A stretch of 64,000 nucleotides of DNA, from NCBI GenBank assembly GCA_964369465.1, contig CAYJEX010000002.1, positions 1 to 64,000 on the forward strand, read 5' to 3'. The stretch comes from CAYJHC01 sp964369465. Lineage in GTDB: Bacteria > Bacillota > Clostridia > Peptostreptococcales > Anaerovoracaceae. Positions 17,792 to 26,533 of the stretch are shown here, piece by piece (position 1 is the stretch's first letter; the number at the start of each line of letters is the position of its first letter). The notes under the pieces were generated by a model. The model was given only the letters and a program-made list of their open reading frames with translations, made no database searches and had not been told where the DNA came from. The position numbers and the translations under genes are program-made.

Positions 17792-18700
17792 ATGGATAAA
17801 ATTTCAACAATCAAGGATTTTATAAAACATGATTCAATTAAAATCGCGAAAGAGCTTTCAAAAATAAATCAAGAAGAACTTTCCACAAATATAGAAGGTT
17901 TTGGATTGAAGTTGAAAGTTGAAAATCTTATTGAGAATTTAAAGCCAATTTTATTTCCTAGCATTTACGAAACAGAGCTATCTGAATATCATGTAATTTC
18001 CGTGACAATTTCAGAAAGATTAAACCATGTAGCAATTTCTCTACACGAAATACTAAAAGAAATATTAGAAGACTTATGTCAGCAAGAAAAAAACAACCCT
18101 TCCTGCTCAGAATGCAAAACAAAAGCCACTGCGATAACCTTGGAATTTTTGAAGGAATTACCTGAAATTAGAAGAGTGCTTTCTACTGATATTGAAGCTG
18201 CTTACAAGGGCGACCCTGCCGCTAAACATATAGCTGAAATCATTCTTTGCTACCCCGCAATAGAAGCTATATCTATTTATAGATTGGCACATGTACTATT
18301 CCAATTAAATGTTCCATTCATTCCAAGAATCATGACTGAATACGCTCACAAAAACACGGGCATTGACATTCACCCTGGCGCTACTATAGGGGAAGGTTTC
18401 TTCATAGATCATGGTACTGGTGTTGTAATTGGCGAAACTTGCAGAATTGGAAAAAATGTAAAACTTTATCAAGGAGTTACTCTCGGTGCAAAAAGTTTTA
18501 CGAAAGACGAATCAGGTAATTTAATCAAAGGTAAAAAACGCCATCCAGATATCGGAGATAACGTAATTGTTTATTCCGGCACTACTATCTTAGGTGGAGA
18601 TACTCGCATTGGCAAGGGAAGCATCATAGGCGGTAATGTCTGGCTAGTAGAGTCCGTTCCAGAAAACAGTTATATTACGAACAAGAAGGATTCGTATTAA
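17792..18700 (+). CDS. cysE: Serine O-acetyltransferase, EpsC-like long form
   Basis: Makes O-acetylserine from serine and acetyl-CoA, the substrate of the neighbouring cysteine synthase. At 302 aa it belongs to the longer EpsC-type: a helical N-terminal region (about 1-170) is followed by a left-handed beta-helix of hexapeptide repeats with HPGATIGEGFFIDHGTGVVIGE and LYQGVTLGA, the catalytic His-containing signature. The ATG is preceded by ATAGGAGAAAAC. The 193-base gap from cysK holds a short inverted repeat (17618-17634, CTTGATTT / AAATCAAG) without a clear T-run, and I could not pick a convincing promoter there. Confidence 0.93.
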   Translation: MDKISTIKDFIKHDSIKIAKELSKINQEELSTNIEGFGLKLKVENLIENLKPILFPSIYETELSEYHVISVTISERLNHVAISLHEILKEILEDLCQQEKNNPSCSECKTKATAITLEFLKELPEIRRVLSTDIEAAYKGDPAAKHIAEIILCYPAIEAISIYRLAHVLFQLNVPFIPRIMTEYAHKNTGIDIHPGATIGEGFFIDHGTGVVIGETCRIGKNVKLYQGVTLGAKSFTKDESGNLIKGKKRHPDIGDNVIVYSGTTILGGDTRIGKGSIIGGNVWLVESVPENSYITNKKDSY

Positions 18701-18719
18701 GCAAGTTGATAGAAATACA

Positions 18720-19184
18720 TTATCTTCTTTTCCCAGTTATATGGTCTATTGTAATTTCGACTATGCAAAAACCTTTCATTGATGCTTCAATATATTCCAT
18801 CGCCTCTTTTTCATATCCTTTTGAGTATTTTTCAGCAATCTTCATTTTCGGTGGAATTTTAGCATCTTTATCATTTATTATTTTTGCTTTACCAAAAACA
18901 ATTACACTTTCGTAATTTGTTGCAAAATCCTTTGCCTGCACTTCGTCTTTCGTTACTATTGTAAAACAAACTTTTTCATTAGTTTTTATTCCATCTAGTT
19001 TGTGTCCTGTAATAAACCCATGAAAATATATTTTGCCATCATCATAAGAATAGCTTACTGGAACCCCGTATGGATATCCATTATCGCCATAAACCGACAG
19101 AACTCCATTTGAGCCGTTTTTTAAAATATCAATAGCCTCTTCATTTGTTACTTGTCTATTCTTTTTTCTCATTTCTCTAAACAT
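18720..19184 (-). CDS. Pyridoxamine 5'-phosphate oxidase-like flavin-binding protein
   Basis: 154-aa split-barrel flavoprotein of the kind annotated as NimA-like or PPOX-family. The segments NGVLSVYGDNGYPYGVPVSYSY and KIYFHGFITGHKLDGIKTNEKVCFTIV carry the usual FMN-contact pattern. Substrate and partner are unknown; relatives are assigned to flavin/heme reduction or nitroimidazole tolerance, and neither can be asserted here. GAGGGA precedes the ATG. It begins three bases after the diguanylate cyclase stop codon, so the two are co-transcribed, and it ends converging on cysE with no obvious terminator between. Confidence 0.85.
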   Translation of the reverse strand: MFREMRKKNRQVTNEEAIDILKNGSNGVLSVYGDNGYPYGVPVSYSYDDGKIYFHGFITGHKLDGIKTNEKVCFTIVTKDEVQAKDFATNYESVIVFGKAKIINDKDAKIPPKMKIAEKYSKGYEKEAMEYIEASMKGFCIVEITIDHITGKRR

Positions 19185-19187
19185 TTC

Positions 19188-20786
19188 TTATCCCTCTTTT
19201 TTCCTTATTATTTTTATTTCTTTCTTGATTATTCTTTTTTGTTCATACATCTTTTCCTCTGCCAATTTTAGCGCTTCATCAATATTATTATTAAGTTTTT
19301 CAACTCCATAACTAACACTAATCAAGTAGTCTCTATCCTCGTTTTCATTTATCAACTGTATGTTGCTCACGATTTTTTCACAAATATAATTAGCACCAAA
19401 TTCATCAGTTCGAGGCGCAACTACCAAAAATTCATCTCCCCCAATTCGAACTAGAATATCTTCTCTTCGTGTCGATTTCTTCATTACATTTGCACACGTT
19501 ACAATTAATTCATCTCCCATTTGATGTCCTAACGTATCATTCACTTCCTTTAACCCATTCACATCGATATAAACAACGTATATGTCGTTTTGCATCGAAG
19601 TAATTCCAGCATACATCGGGTCATTCTCTCTTTCAAATCTTTCTTCCATTACTTTCTTTGTTTTTTTCAAGCCTGCATATCTGTTGTATAACCGCGTCAA
19701 GGAATCATGCATAGAATAAAATTCAATTTGCTGTTTTTTCCTTCTATTTACTGTAAAAACTATTGAAGCCGAAGCCGCAAATAGCAAGACTAAAACATAA
19801 TCAAATGTATTTATCTTAAAAATCGCTATCCATCTATCAATCATCCCTGTTGGTAAAATTTGCGCAACTTCATCGTCTAACGAAATAAAAGAAACAACGT
19901 AACACTCTTCATAATAGTGTATTTTTTCATTATCAATCATTTGATCCGGATTAAAATAATTCGAAAATGTGAAATATCCTTCTTCTGTCAAAACACTTCC
20001 TTGTTTTTCTGTCGTAATGATTTGCCATGCTTCTTTATACTCATTAGCAAACGATTCATCTTCGCCAAACATATGCGCCCATTCTTTTGTTTCATCTAAT
20101 GTATTTATTATCCATCTTCCTTCTCCATCTATAAGAAATAACTCAAAATGGGTGTTAGCAGTTTCCTTAATATTTTTCATTTCCTCCAGAGATTCTTTTG
20201 CCAAATAATTCAAAACCATCATCCCCTGCAACGTGTCATTGTCATCATAGTATGGGGTTGAAATTCTAATCATTGGCTTTATTGGCTCTTCGACTTTTCC
20301 ATTTTCAATATTTAATGTCATTCCAGAAATGTAAATACCATTTTCATCAAGTTCCATTGTCTTTTCAAAATATTCTGTTTCTGATTTGTTTTGGAGCTCT
20401 GCATCCTCTACATAATAAGATCCATTTGGGTCATAATTAATTCTAATCTGTTCGTTCCCGCCAATGCCTATGAATCTTATCTGGTCATATATACGTTGAT
20501 TGTCAGAAAAACTAATCCAGTCTGTCTTAACTGTATCAATACCATGTCCTTCTCTTTCTCTTTGTTTCAAAGAAGATTCTAAGTATAGCAAATCCGCAAC
20601 AAAAAATTCTATATCTGATTCAATATTCAACTTTGCACTTTCGATAATTCTACTCTGTTCTGCTTTTGTCGCTTCTTCCATAACTTGAAACTGCGCAGAT
20701 TGAAATGAAAAAACAAAGATAGTGATAAATACACTAATCCCCACGAACAGCAGTAATCCGAAAATTATTGTTTGTTTATTGTTCAA
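19188..20786 (-). CDS. Membrane-bound diguanylate cyclase with extracytoplasmic sensor domain
   Basis: Synthesises cyclic di-GMP. The 532-aa protein has an N-terminal span (residues 7-28), a long extracytoplasmic region of about 290 residues with a dCache-like pattern (YYVEDAELQNKSETEYFEKT, RISTPYYDDNDTLQGMMVL), a second span near 330-350, and a C-terminal GGDEF domain. The active-site motif is intact (RIGGDEFLVV) and the inhibitory I-site RxxD (RRED) lies exactly five residues before it, so it should be active and product-inhibited. No EAL or HD-GYP domain is present. It forms an operon with the PPOX-like gene. A tandem-repeat array sits about 130 bp upstream. Confidence 0.95.
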   Translation of the reverse strand: MNNKQTIIFGLLLFVGISVFITIFVFSFQSAQFQVMEEATKAEQSRIIESAKLNIESDIEFFVADLLYLESSLKQREREGHGIDTVKTDWISFSDNQRIYDQIRFIGIGGNEQIRINYDPNGSYYVEDAELQNKSETEYFEKTMELDENGIYISGMTLNIENGKVEEPIKPMIRISTPYYDDNDTLQGMMVLNYLAKESLEEMKNIKETANTHFELFLIDGEGRWIINTLDETKEWAHMFGEDESFANEYKEAWQIITTEKQGSVLTEEGYFTFSNYFNPDQMIDNEKIHYYEECYVVSFISLDDEVAQILPTGMIDRWIAIFKINTFDYVLVLLFAASASIVFTVNRRKKQQIEFYSMHDSLTRLYNRYAGLKKTKKVMEERFERENDPMYAGITSMQNDIYVVYIDVNGLKEVNDTLGHQMGDELIVTCANVMKKSTRREDILVRIGGDEFLVVAPRTDEFGANYICEKIVSNIQLINENEDRDYLISVSYGVEKLNNNIDEALKLAEEKMYEQKRIIKKEIKIIRKKEG

Positions 20787-20916
20787 CTTTCTATCTCCAT
20801 ATCCACTTATTTGCTAATTCAAAATAATTATTCGTATAAAATTGACAAGCTCTCCTATTCAGATTTATATAAACATATTCTAACATACCTTTATTGAAAA
20901 TTGTGTATTTTTTATG

Positions 20917-21012
20917 AAAATAAGACAATTTTACAAAAAACAAAACAGCTTCTTTTGAAAATTAAGACATTTTTTTATAAAACAAGACATCATTTTTTCG
21001 AAAAACAAGACA
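20917..21012. repeat. Five degenerate tandem repeats with about 21-bp period
   Basis: The core AAGACA recurs at 20922, 20964, 20984 and 21007, with a variant AAAACA at 20942. The starts are 20, 22, 20 and 23 bases apart and each core is preceded by T-rich then GAAAA-like sequence. The array lies in the 342-base gap between the diguanylate cyclase promoter region and the hydrogenase terminator. I see no convincing gene in it: the open frame across it has no RBS and simply reads the repeat. Confidence 0.6.
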
Positions 21013-21029
21013 AACCAAAACACATTAAA

Positions 21030-21062
21030 AGAAGAAAGACACCTTTGCAGCGTCTTTCTTCT
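21030..21062 (-). terminator. Terminator of the hnd hydrogenase operon
   Basis: An 11-bp perfect stem (AGAAGAAAGAC / GTCTTTCTTCT) with an 11-nt loop, followed on the minus strand by TTTTAATG. It lies about 65 bases past the hndD stop. Confidence 0.75.
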
Positions 21063-21128
21063 TACGGATATATATTTATCTCATCTTATCTTAGATAATT
21101 CGATTTGATCTATTTTCTCCTCATCCAA

Positions 21129-22874
21129 CTAACTATTTATTTTTCTTTCTACATATGTAGTGTGTAGTAGATGATGAGCCTTATGGCTACCTGGTTTTTC
21201 TAGATATTCATCATAAAGTTGTTTAATCGCTTCGTTTTCATGCGACTTACGAACTTTGTTTGCTGTATCTAAGTCATATAGTACTTCCGCTCTTTTCGAT
21301 CTAATATCAACAGTGTTTCTGATATGTCCAGGTTGTTGTGGTTGCCCACCACCATTTACACATCCACCTGGGCAAGCCATAACTTCAATGAAGTGATATT
21401 CAGCTTCGCCAGCTTTAATTTTGTTAAGAAGATTGTTTGCATTTTCAATTCCTGAAACTACAGCAACTTTCACATCAAGCCCTGCTACATTATATGTAGC
21501 TTCCTTAACGCCTGCCGTTCCTCTAACATCTACGAAATCTAAATTGCCCAACTCTTCTTTCGTAAGAACTTCAACAGCTGTTCTAAGCGCCGCTTCCATA
21601 ACTCCACCTGTTGCTCCAAATATTACTGCAGCACCCGTTCCAAGTCCTAGAGGAAGATCGAAATTCTCCTCTGGAAGAGTATGATAATCAATTCCAACTT
21701 TTTTGATCATTCTAGCTAACTCTCTAGTTGTCATTGAATAATCAACATCAGCTACACCATTAGCCGCTTGGTCATCTCTTTGTACTTCGAATTTCTTCGC
21801 TGTACAAGGCATAATAGAAACGCAAACTATATCTTTTGCATCTAAACCTTTTTTATCTGCATAATAAGACTTAGCTATCGCGCCGAACATTTGTTGCGGT
21901 GATTTGCAAGACGAAAGGTTTGGAAGCATATCAGGATGATAATGCTCACAGAACTTAATCCATCCTGGAGAGCAAGATGTAATTAGTGGTAATACTCCAC
22001 CATTATTAACTCTGTCAAGAAATTCTGTAGCTTCTTCCATGATAGTAAGGTCTGCACTAAAGTTTGTATCAAACACTCCATCAAATCCAATTCTTCTAAG
22101 AGCTGCTGCCATTTTCCCCTCTGCATTAGTACCAATTGGATATCCAAATTCTTCTGCAAGTCCAGCTCTAACAGCAGGAGCAGTTTGAACTACAACATGC
22201 TTATTAGGATCCGCAATAGCATCAAGAATATCATTAATGTTTGATTTTTCATATATTGCACCAGTAGGGCAAACTGAAATACACTGGCCACAACTTATAC
22301 AGCTAGTTTCTCCTAGTCCATTTTCAAATGCAGATCCAATGTTTGTTTCAAACCCTCTACTATTTGCTCCAATAACTCCTACGTATTGTGTTTGCTCGCA
22401 TACTGCTGTACAACGACGACATAGAATACATTTTGAATTATCTCTGCACATATGAACTGCACTTTCATCTATAGTTGTTTCGTTCATTTCTCCAGCATAA
22501 TAATCTTCTTCTTCAATTCCAAATTCAACTGCTAAACTTTGAAGTTCACAGCTTGCACTTCTAACGCATGATAAACATTTTCTCTCATGGTCAGAAAGTA
22601 TTAGTTGTAAAGTTTTTTGTCTTGAATCAAGCACTTTTGGTGTTTTTGTATTTATTTCCATTCCTTCACTTATAGGATGAACGCAACCAGCTACTAAACT
22701 CCTAGCACCTTTAACTTCAACAACACATATACGACAAGCGCCTATTTCATTTATTTCTTTTAAGAAACACAGTGTAGGAATCTCAATGTTTGCTAGCCTA
22801 GCAGCTTCTACAATTGTCGAACCAGCAGGAGCACTTACTTCTACACCATTTATTTTAACTGTAATATTCTCCAT
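21129..22874 (-). CDS. hndD: [FeFe] hydrogenase catalytic subunit of the NAD(P)-linked complex
   Basis: Catalyses reversible H2 formation in the cytoplasm. The 581-aa protein has the full modular order: NuoG-like [2Fe-2S] domain (Cys36, Cys47, Cys50, Cys64), a His-Cys3 [4Fe-4S] site (His96, Cys100, Cys103, Cys109), two ferredoxin-type [4Fe-4S] motifs (CILCRRCTAVCE and CISCGQCISVCP), then the H-cluster domain with TSCSPGW, MPCTAKKFEVQR and MACPGGCVNGGGQPQ. A small C-terminal extension follows. Length and order match HndD/HydA of trimeric or tetrameric, potentially electron-bifurcating complexes. The ATG has GGAGGAATT upstream. It is the last gene of the operon. Whether it bifurcates with ferredoxin cannot be decided from sequence. 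Confidence 0.97.
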   Translation of the reverse strand: MENITVKINGVEVSAPAGSTIVEAARLANIEIPTLCFLKEINEIGACRICVVEVKGARSLVAGCVHPISEGMEINTKTPKVLDSRQKTLQLILSDHERKCLSCVRSASCELQSLAVEFGIEEEDYYAGEMNETTIDESAVHMCRDNSKCILCRRCTAVCEQTQYVGVIGANSRGFETNIGSAFENGLGETSCISCGQCISVCPTGAIYEKSNINDILDAIADPNKHVVVQTAPAVRAGLAEEFGYPIGTNAEGKMAAALRRIGFDGVFDTNFSADLTIMEEATEFLDRVNNGGVLPLITSCSPGWIKFCEHYHPDMLPNLSSCKSPQQMFGAIAKSYYADKKGLDAKDIVCVSIMPCTAKKFEVQRDDQAANGVADVDYSMTTRELARMIKKVGIDYHTLPEENFDLPLGLGTGAAVIFGATGGVMEAALRTAVEVLTKEELGNLDFVDVRGTAGVKEATYNVAGLDVKVAVVSGIENANNLLNKIKAGEAEYHFIEVMACPGGCVNGGGQPQQPGHIRNTVDIRSKRAEVLYDLDTANKVRKSHENEAIKQLYDEYLEKPGSHKAHHLLHTTYVERKINS

Positions 22875-22887
22875 TTTAATTCCTCCA

Positions 22888-24675
22888 TTATTCTACGATA
22901 ATTGCATCAAACTTGCATTTTTCGAAGCAAGCTCCGCATTTAACGCATTTCTCTTGATCAATAACATGTGGCTTTTTAATTGAACCAGCAATTGCTTCTA
23001 CTGGACAAATTTTTGCACAAACTCCACAACCGATACATTTTTGTGTATCTATTCTGTACATTAGGAGATCTGTACAAACTCCCGCAGGACATTTTCTGTC
23101 AATTACGTGAGCTTCATATTCATCTCTAAAGTATTTCATAGTAGAAAGTACTGGATTTGGTGCTGTTTGGCCTAGCCCGCATAAAGAGTTTGCTTTTACG
23201 TGGTAGCAAAGTTCTTCAAGCTTATCAAGATCAGCTATTGTTGCATTACCGCTTGTGATTTTTTCTAACATTTCTAACATTCTCTTTGTTCCAATACGAC
23301 AAGGAGTACATTTTCCACATGATTCTTCAACTGTAAAGTCCAAGAAGAACTTTGCAATATCTACCATACAATCATCTTCGTCTAATACAATCAAACCACC
23401 CGATCCCATCATAGATCCAATGCTTATCAAATTATCGTAATCTATTTCTACGTCATAGTTCTCAGCAGAAATACATCCACCTGATGGTCCACCTGTTTGT
23501 GCAGCTTTGAATTTTTTACCATTAGGTATTCCGCCACCAATTTCTTCTATAACTGTTCTAAGTGTTGTTCCCATAGGAATTTCTACTAATCCAGTATTGC
23601 TGATTTTACCACCCAGTGCAAATACTTTAGTTCCTTTTGATTTTTCTGTACCCATAGAAGCAAACCACTCTGATCCATTTAAGATTATTCTTGGGATGTT
23701 TGCATATGTTTCTACATTGTTAAGCAATGTAGGTTTTCCGAAAAGGCCTTTTTGCGCAGGAAATGGAGGTCTAGGTTTAGATTCTCCTCTATTTCCTTCT
23801 ATTGAAGTAATTAAGGCTGTTTCTTCTCCACATACAAATGCTCCCGCTCCTAGTCTCAAGTCAATATCAAAATCAAACCCTGAGCCAAATATGTTTTTGC
23901 CCAAAAGACCCATTTCTCTAGCTTGGTCTATAGCTATTTTCAGACGATCTATAGCTATTGGATACTCTGCTCTAACATATATATAGCCTTGGCTTGCATC
24001 TATAGCATATCCTGCAATAGCCATTGCTTCCAATACTGCATGCGGATCTCCTTCTAGTACCGATCTATCCATAAATGCTCCTGGATCTCCTTCGTCAGCA
24101 TTACAACATACATATTTCTGATCCGCCTTGTTTGATCTTGCCATCTTCCATTTCATACCTGTAGGGAAGCCACCGCCACCTCTACCTCTAAGTCCAGATG
24201 CTAGAATTTCTTCAATTACTTGATCTGGAGTCATTTCTGTAAGAACTTTACCTAGAGCTTGGTATCCATCTGTAGCAATATATTCTTCTATAACTTCTGG
24301 ATTAATTACACCACAATTACGAAGAGCTACTCTAAACTGTTTTCTATAGAAAGCAGTATCTTTAAGAGCTTTTATTCCTTGGCTTGTAACTGAATCTTCA
24401 TACATAAGTCTAGTTACAGGTCTTCCTTTTAGTAAATGCTCTTCTACTATTTCTGGAATATCTTCTGGTTTAACTTCTGCATAAAATATTGCTTCTGGGT
24501 AAACGATTAAAATTGGACCTAACGCACACAATCCGTGACATCCTGTTTGAACTGATGAAACTTCTTCTGTTAGTCCCTTTTTTTCAAGTTCTGCCGTAAG
24601 TGCTTCTGACACTGCTAGGCATCCGGAGGAAACACACCCTGTTCCACCGCAAACTAATACATGTTGACGATACAT
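22888..24675 (-). CDS. hndC: NADH-binding flavoprotein subunit of the hydrogenase (NuoF-like)
   Basis: Carries FMN and NAD(P)H binding for the hydrogenase complex. The 595-aa protein begins with a thioredoxin-like [2Fe-2S] domain (CGGTGCVSSGC). The NuoF core follows, with the glycine-rich nucleotide/FMN site GLRGRGGGGFPTGMKW and the C-terminal [4Fe-4S] motif SCGKCTPCRIG. Two further ferredoxin motifs end the protein (CIGCGVCAKICP and CVKCGACFEKC). This order matches HydB/HndC of bifurcating-type hydrogenases. It lies 13 bases upstream of hndD and 11 bases after hndB, with a strong GGAGGA RBS. Confidence 0.97.
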   Translation of the reverse strand: MYRQHVLVCGGTGCVSSGCLAVSEALTAELEKKGLTEEVSSVQTGCHGLCALGPILIVYPEAIFYAEVKPEDIPEIVEEHLLKGRPVTRLMYEDSVTSQGIKALKDTAFYRKQFRVALRNCGVINPEVIEEYIATDGYQALGKVLTEMTPDQVIEEILASGLRGRGGGGFPTGMKWKMARSNKADQKYVCCNADEGDPGAFMDRSVLEGDPHAVLEAMAIAGYAIDASQGYIYVRAEYPIAIDRLKIAIDQAREMGLLGKNIFGSGFDFDIDLRLGAGAFVCGEETALITSIEGNRGESKPRPPFPAQKGLFGKPTLLNNVETYANIPRIILNGSEWFASMGTEKSKGTKVFALGGKISNTGLVEIPMGTTLRTVIEEIGGGIPNGKKFKAAQTGGPSGGCISAENYDVEIDYDNLISIGSMMGSGGLIVLDEDDCMVDIAKFFLDFTVEESCGKCTPCRIGTKRMLEMLEKITSGNATIADLDKLEELCYHVKANSLCGLGQTAPNPVLSTMKYFRDEYEAHVIDRKCPAGVCTDLLMYRIDTQKCIGCGVCAKICPVEAIAGSIKKPHVIDQEKCVKCGACFEKCKFDAIIVE

Positions 24676-24686
24676 ATTTTTCCTCC

Positions 24687-25064
24687 TTATTTTAGACTTG
24701 ACTTCTCTAAAGTATATTCAGTTACTACGTGGCCACCTACTAAGTGTCGTTGAACTACTTCTGCAGCTTTTTCAGCATCCATATTTACATATGTAACTTT
24801 TTCTTTACCTGGTTCTAGAACTTCAACTATAGGTTCATATTGGCAGATTCCAATACATCCTGTTTGTGTAACCATAACTTTTTCTACTAATTCTTTTTCT
24901 CTTACAAGATCTGATATAGACGTAAGAACAGGTCTAGCACCACTGGCGATTCCACACGTTGCCATACCTACAACAACTCGTGTCTTGCTAGAGCTATCTT
25001 GTCTAATATCAACATCATTCTTAACCTTGTCTCGAAGCGCTTTTAATTCTTCTAGGCTTTTCAT
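24687..25064 (-). CDS. hndB: [2Fe-2S] thioredoxin-like hydrogenase subunit
   Basis: 125-aa small electron-transfer subunit. The thioredoxin-like [2Fe-2S] pattern is visible: VVVGMATCGIASGARPV with the first Cys pair region, then VTQTGCIGICQYEPIVEV. It resembles HndB and the N-terminal domain of the neighbouring HndC. The start at 25064 (MKSLEELKALRD) is chosen because GGAGG precedes it at seven bases; the ATG four codons earlier has no such site. Its position between the ATPase gene and hndC in a closely spaced operon supports a place in the complex. Confidence 0.92.
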   Translation of the reverse strand: MKSLEELKALRDKVKNDVDIRQDSSSKTRVVVGMATCGIASGARPVLTSISDLVREKELVEKVMVTQTGCIGICQYEPIVEVLEPGKEKVTYVNMDAEKAAEVVQRHLVGGHVVTEYTLEKSSLK

Positions 25065-25084
25065 AATATCCTCCATATTCTATG

Positions 25085-25642
25085 CTAATATATAGCACCT
25101 TTATCTACTTCCATTTTGTTTGTTATTAAATATTCTTTAATATAGTCAGAAATCTCTGGTTCCGCGAAAGACACATCTCCTAATATTTCTCTAAATTCTC
25201 TAGTATCCAACGTAAAACTTTGTTCTTCATATGTGTATTCGTATATAAAATCAGTTTCAGGGTGATAAACTATCAAATTATGTATTGTTGATGTTATATC
25301 TCCCATAGGCATTCTATCAATATGCGACAGTCCAAATGTTGCAATTATTTCCGTGCCTTTTCCTATTTGAGATTTAATTATTAGGTTACCCCCTGTAGAT
25401 TCGGCCGCAAGTTTGAAAAAAGGAATTCCTAACCCTACTTTTCTAGTCGTTCTACTTGTATAGAAAGGGTCTACAACTTTCGTTACTTGTTCTTCTGTCA
25501 TCCCCGAACCGTTATCAATAATCTCTATAGTAATCCTGTCTTCTATTTTTGAAACATTTACTTTTATTTCTACCAACGAGGCTTGCGCCCTAGTAGAGTT
25601 TTCTGCAATATCTAAAATGTTTAACGACAGTTCAATCAACAT
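25085..25642 (-). CDS. GHKL-type ATP-binding protein within the hydrogenase operon
   Basis: 185-aa protein made almost entirely of a GHKL (histidine-kinase-like) ATPase fold: N-box LNILDIAENSTRA, G1 box IEIIDNGSGM, F-region DPFYTSRTTRKVGLGIPFFKLAA and G3 segment GGNLIIKSQIGKGTEI. There is no phosphoacceptor His domain and no membrane span. It follows hndA by 12 bases with only a poor RBS, so its translation is probably coupled. Such ATPases recur in clostridial hydrogenase operons; the function is unknown, with regulation or maturation both possible. It is related in fold, but not closely in sequence, to the ATPase at 26946. Confidence 0.9.
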   Translation of the reverse strand: MLIELSLNILDIAENSTRAQASLVEIKVNVSKIEDRITIEIIDNGSGMTEEQVTKVVDPFYTSRTTRKVGLGIPFFKLAAESTGGNLIIKSQIGKGTEIIATFGLSHIDRMPMGDITSTIHNLIVYHPETDFIYEYTYEEQSFTLDTREFREILGDVSFAEPEISDYIKEYLITNKMEVDKGAIY

Positions 25643-25654
25643 ATCAATGCACTA

Positions 25655-26149
25655 TTAGTATTTTGCTAATATCGATGGAACGTCTTTAGGGTCTAATCTT
25701 CCGTACACTTCTTCGTTAACAAGCATAATCGGTGCTAATCCGCAAGCTCCTACGCAACGACATGTTTCTAGAGAAAACTTTCTGTCTGCCGTACATTCCC
25801 CATTAACTATCCCCAACGTGTTTTCAATTTGTTCAACAATATCTGCTGCACCTTTTACGTAACATGCAGTTCCTAAACATACCGAAACCTTGAATTCTCC
25901 TTTTGGTTGCAACGAAAACTGCGAGTAAAATGTTGCTACTCCATAAATCTTTTCTAGCGATATACCTGTTTCATTTGAAATCATTGTTTGGACTTCCACA
26001 GGCAAATAGCCATAAATTTCTTGTGCTTGTTGCATCATCGGCATCAAAGCACCTTGTGTGTCTTTCAAATTTGCAATCATCTCCTTCAAAGCTTTCTCCT
26101 GCTCTGCTGTTCCTGCGAAAGGCACACCTTCAACTTTTGCTTTCGACAT
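25655..26149 (-). CDS. hndA: NuoE-like [2Fe-2S] subunit of the hydrogenase
   Basis: 164-aa first subunit of the complex, passing electrons between the flavin subunit and the Fe-S chain. It has a helical N-terminal region and a thioredoxin-like C-terminal half with the four [2Fe-2S] Cys in CLGTACYVKGA and TCRCVGACGLAP. The ATG has AGGAGG at seven bases. It is the promoter-proximal gene of the hnd operon, with its promoter and a palindrome directly upstream. Confidence 0.96.
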   Translation of the reverse strand: MSKAKVEGVPFAGTAEQEKALKEMIANLKDTQGALMPMMQQAQEIYGYLPVEVQTMISNETGISLEKIYGVATFYSQFSLQPKGEFKVSVCLGTACYVKGAADIVEQIENTLGIVNGECTADRKFSLETCRCVGACGLAPIMLVNEEVYGRLDPKDVPSILAKY

Positions 26150-26170
26150 AATAACCTCCTAAGCTATTCA

Positions 26171-26190
26171 TTTGATAAATATATATCAAA
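26171..26190. promoter_or_regulatory. Palindromic candidate operator at the hnd start site
   Basis: TTTGATA and TATCAAA flank a 6-bp AT centre, and the repeat abuts the -10 of the hnd promoter, where a bound protein would block initiation. It does not match the Rex consensus well; the binding protein is unknown. Confidence 0.45.
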
Positions 26191-26219
26191 GTTTATCATT
26201 TATAATGTAAGTTAGTCAA
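26190..26219 (-). promoter_or_regulatory. Promoter of the hnd operon
   Basis: Minus-strand TTGACT, 18-nt spacer, TAAACT. The start site would fall inside the adjacent palindrome, about 35 nt upstream of hndA. Confidence 0.6.
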
Positions 26220-26533
26220 GACGAACACAGTTGCTATTCTCGAAAAAGAGAAGAATTCACACACATGTATACAATATATCGTTGAAATTTAAACATATTG
26301 TTATATGTATTTTTCTTGTATTTTCAATGTAATTACAGATGGTTACAGCAAATTAATCTATATATCGCCATAAAATATAGCAATATAATATCTATTCTGA
26401 ATTATTCATAATATTGCAACAACTCACCTGGGCCAAAAGCCTCATATCCTTAAGCAAAGGCTCTCTTCTGCCAAATCTCTATTTTCAAAAACTAAGGTAA
26501 ATTCTTACATTCTTGCGAAAAAATTTATATTGC
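26220..26533. other. Divergent intergenic stretch with one short structured segment
   Basis: This non-coding sequence between the two divergent hydrogenase-related operons is mostly AT-rich. A more GC-rich patch (about 26426-26475) contains AGCCT / AGGCT inverted arms around a 15-nt loop and a GGGCC core. It matches no riboswitch class I can recognise. No open frame with an RBS was found. Confidence 0.4.

Noticed and set aside
20901..21098. 65-aa plus-strand open frame across the tandem repeats
   Set aside because: Non-ATG start, no RBS, Lys/Phe-rich product dictated by the repeat, and it runs into the hydrogenase terminator.
26262..26275. Single GTATACAAT half-site upstream of the hnd operon
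   Set aside because: Only one half-site is present, and such AT-rich 9-mers are expected by chance.
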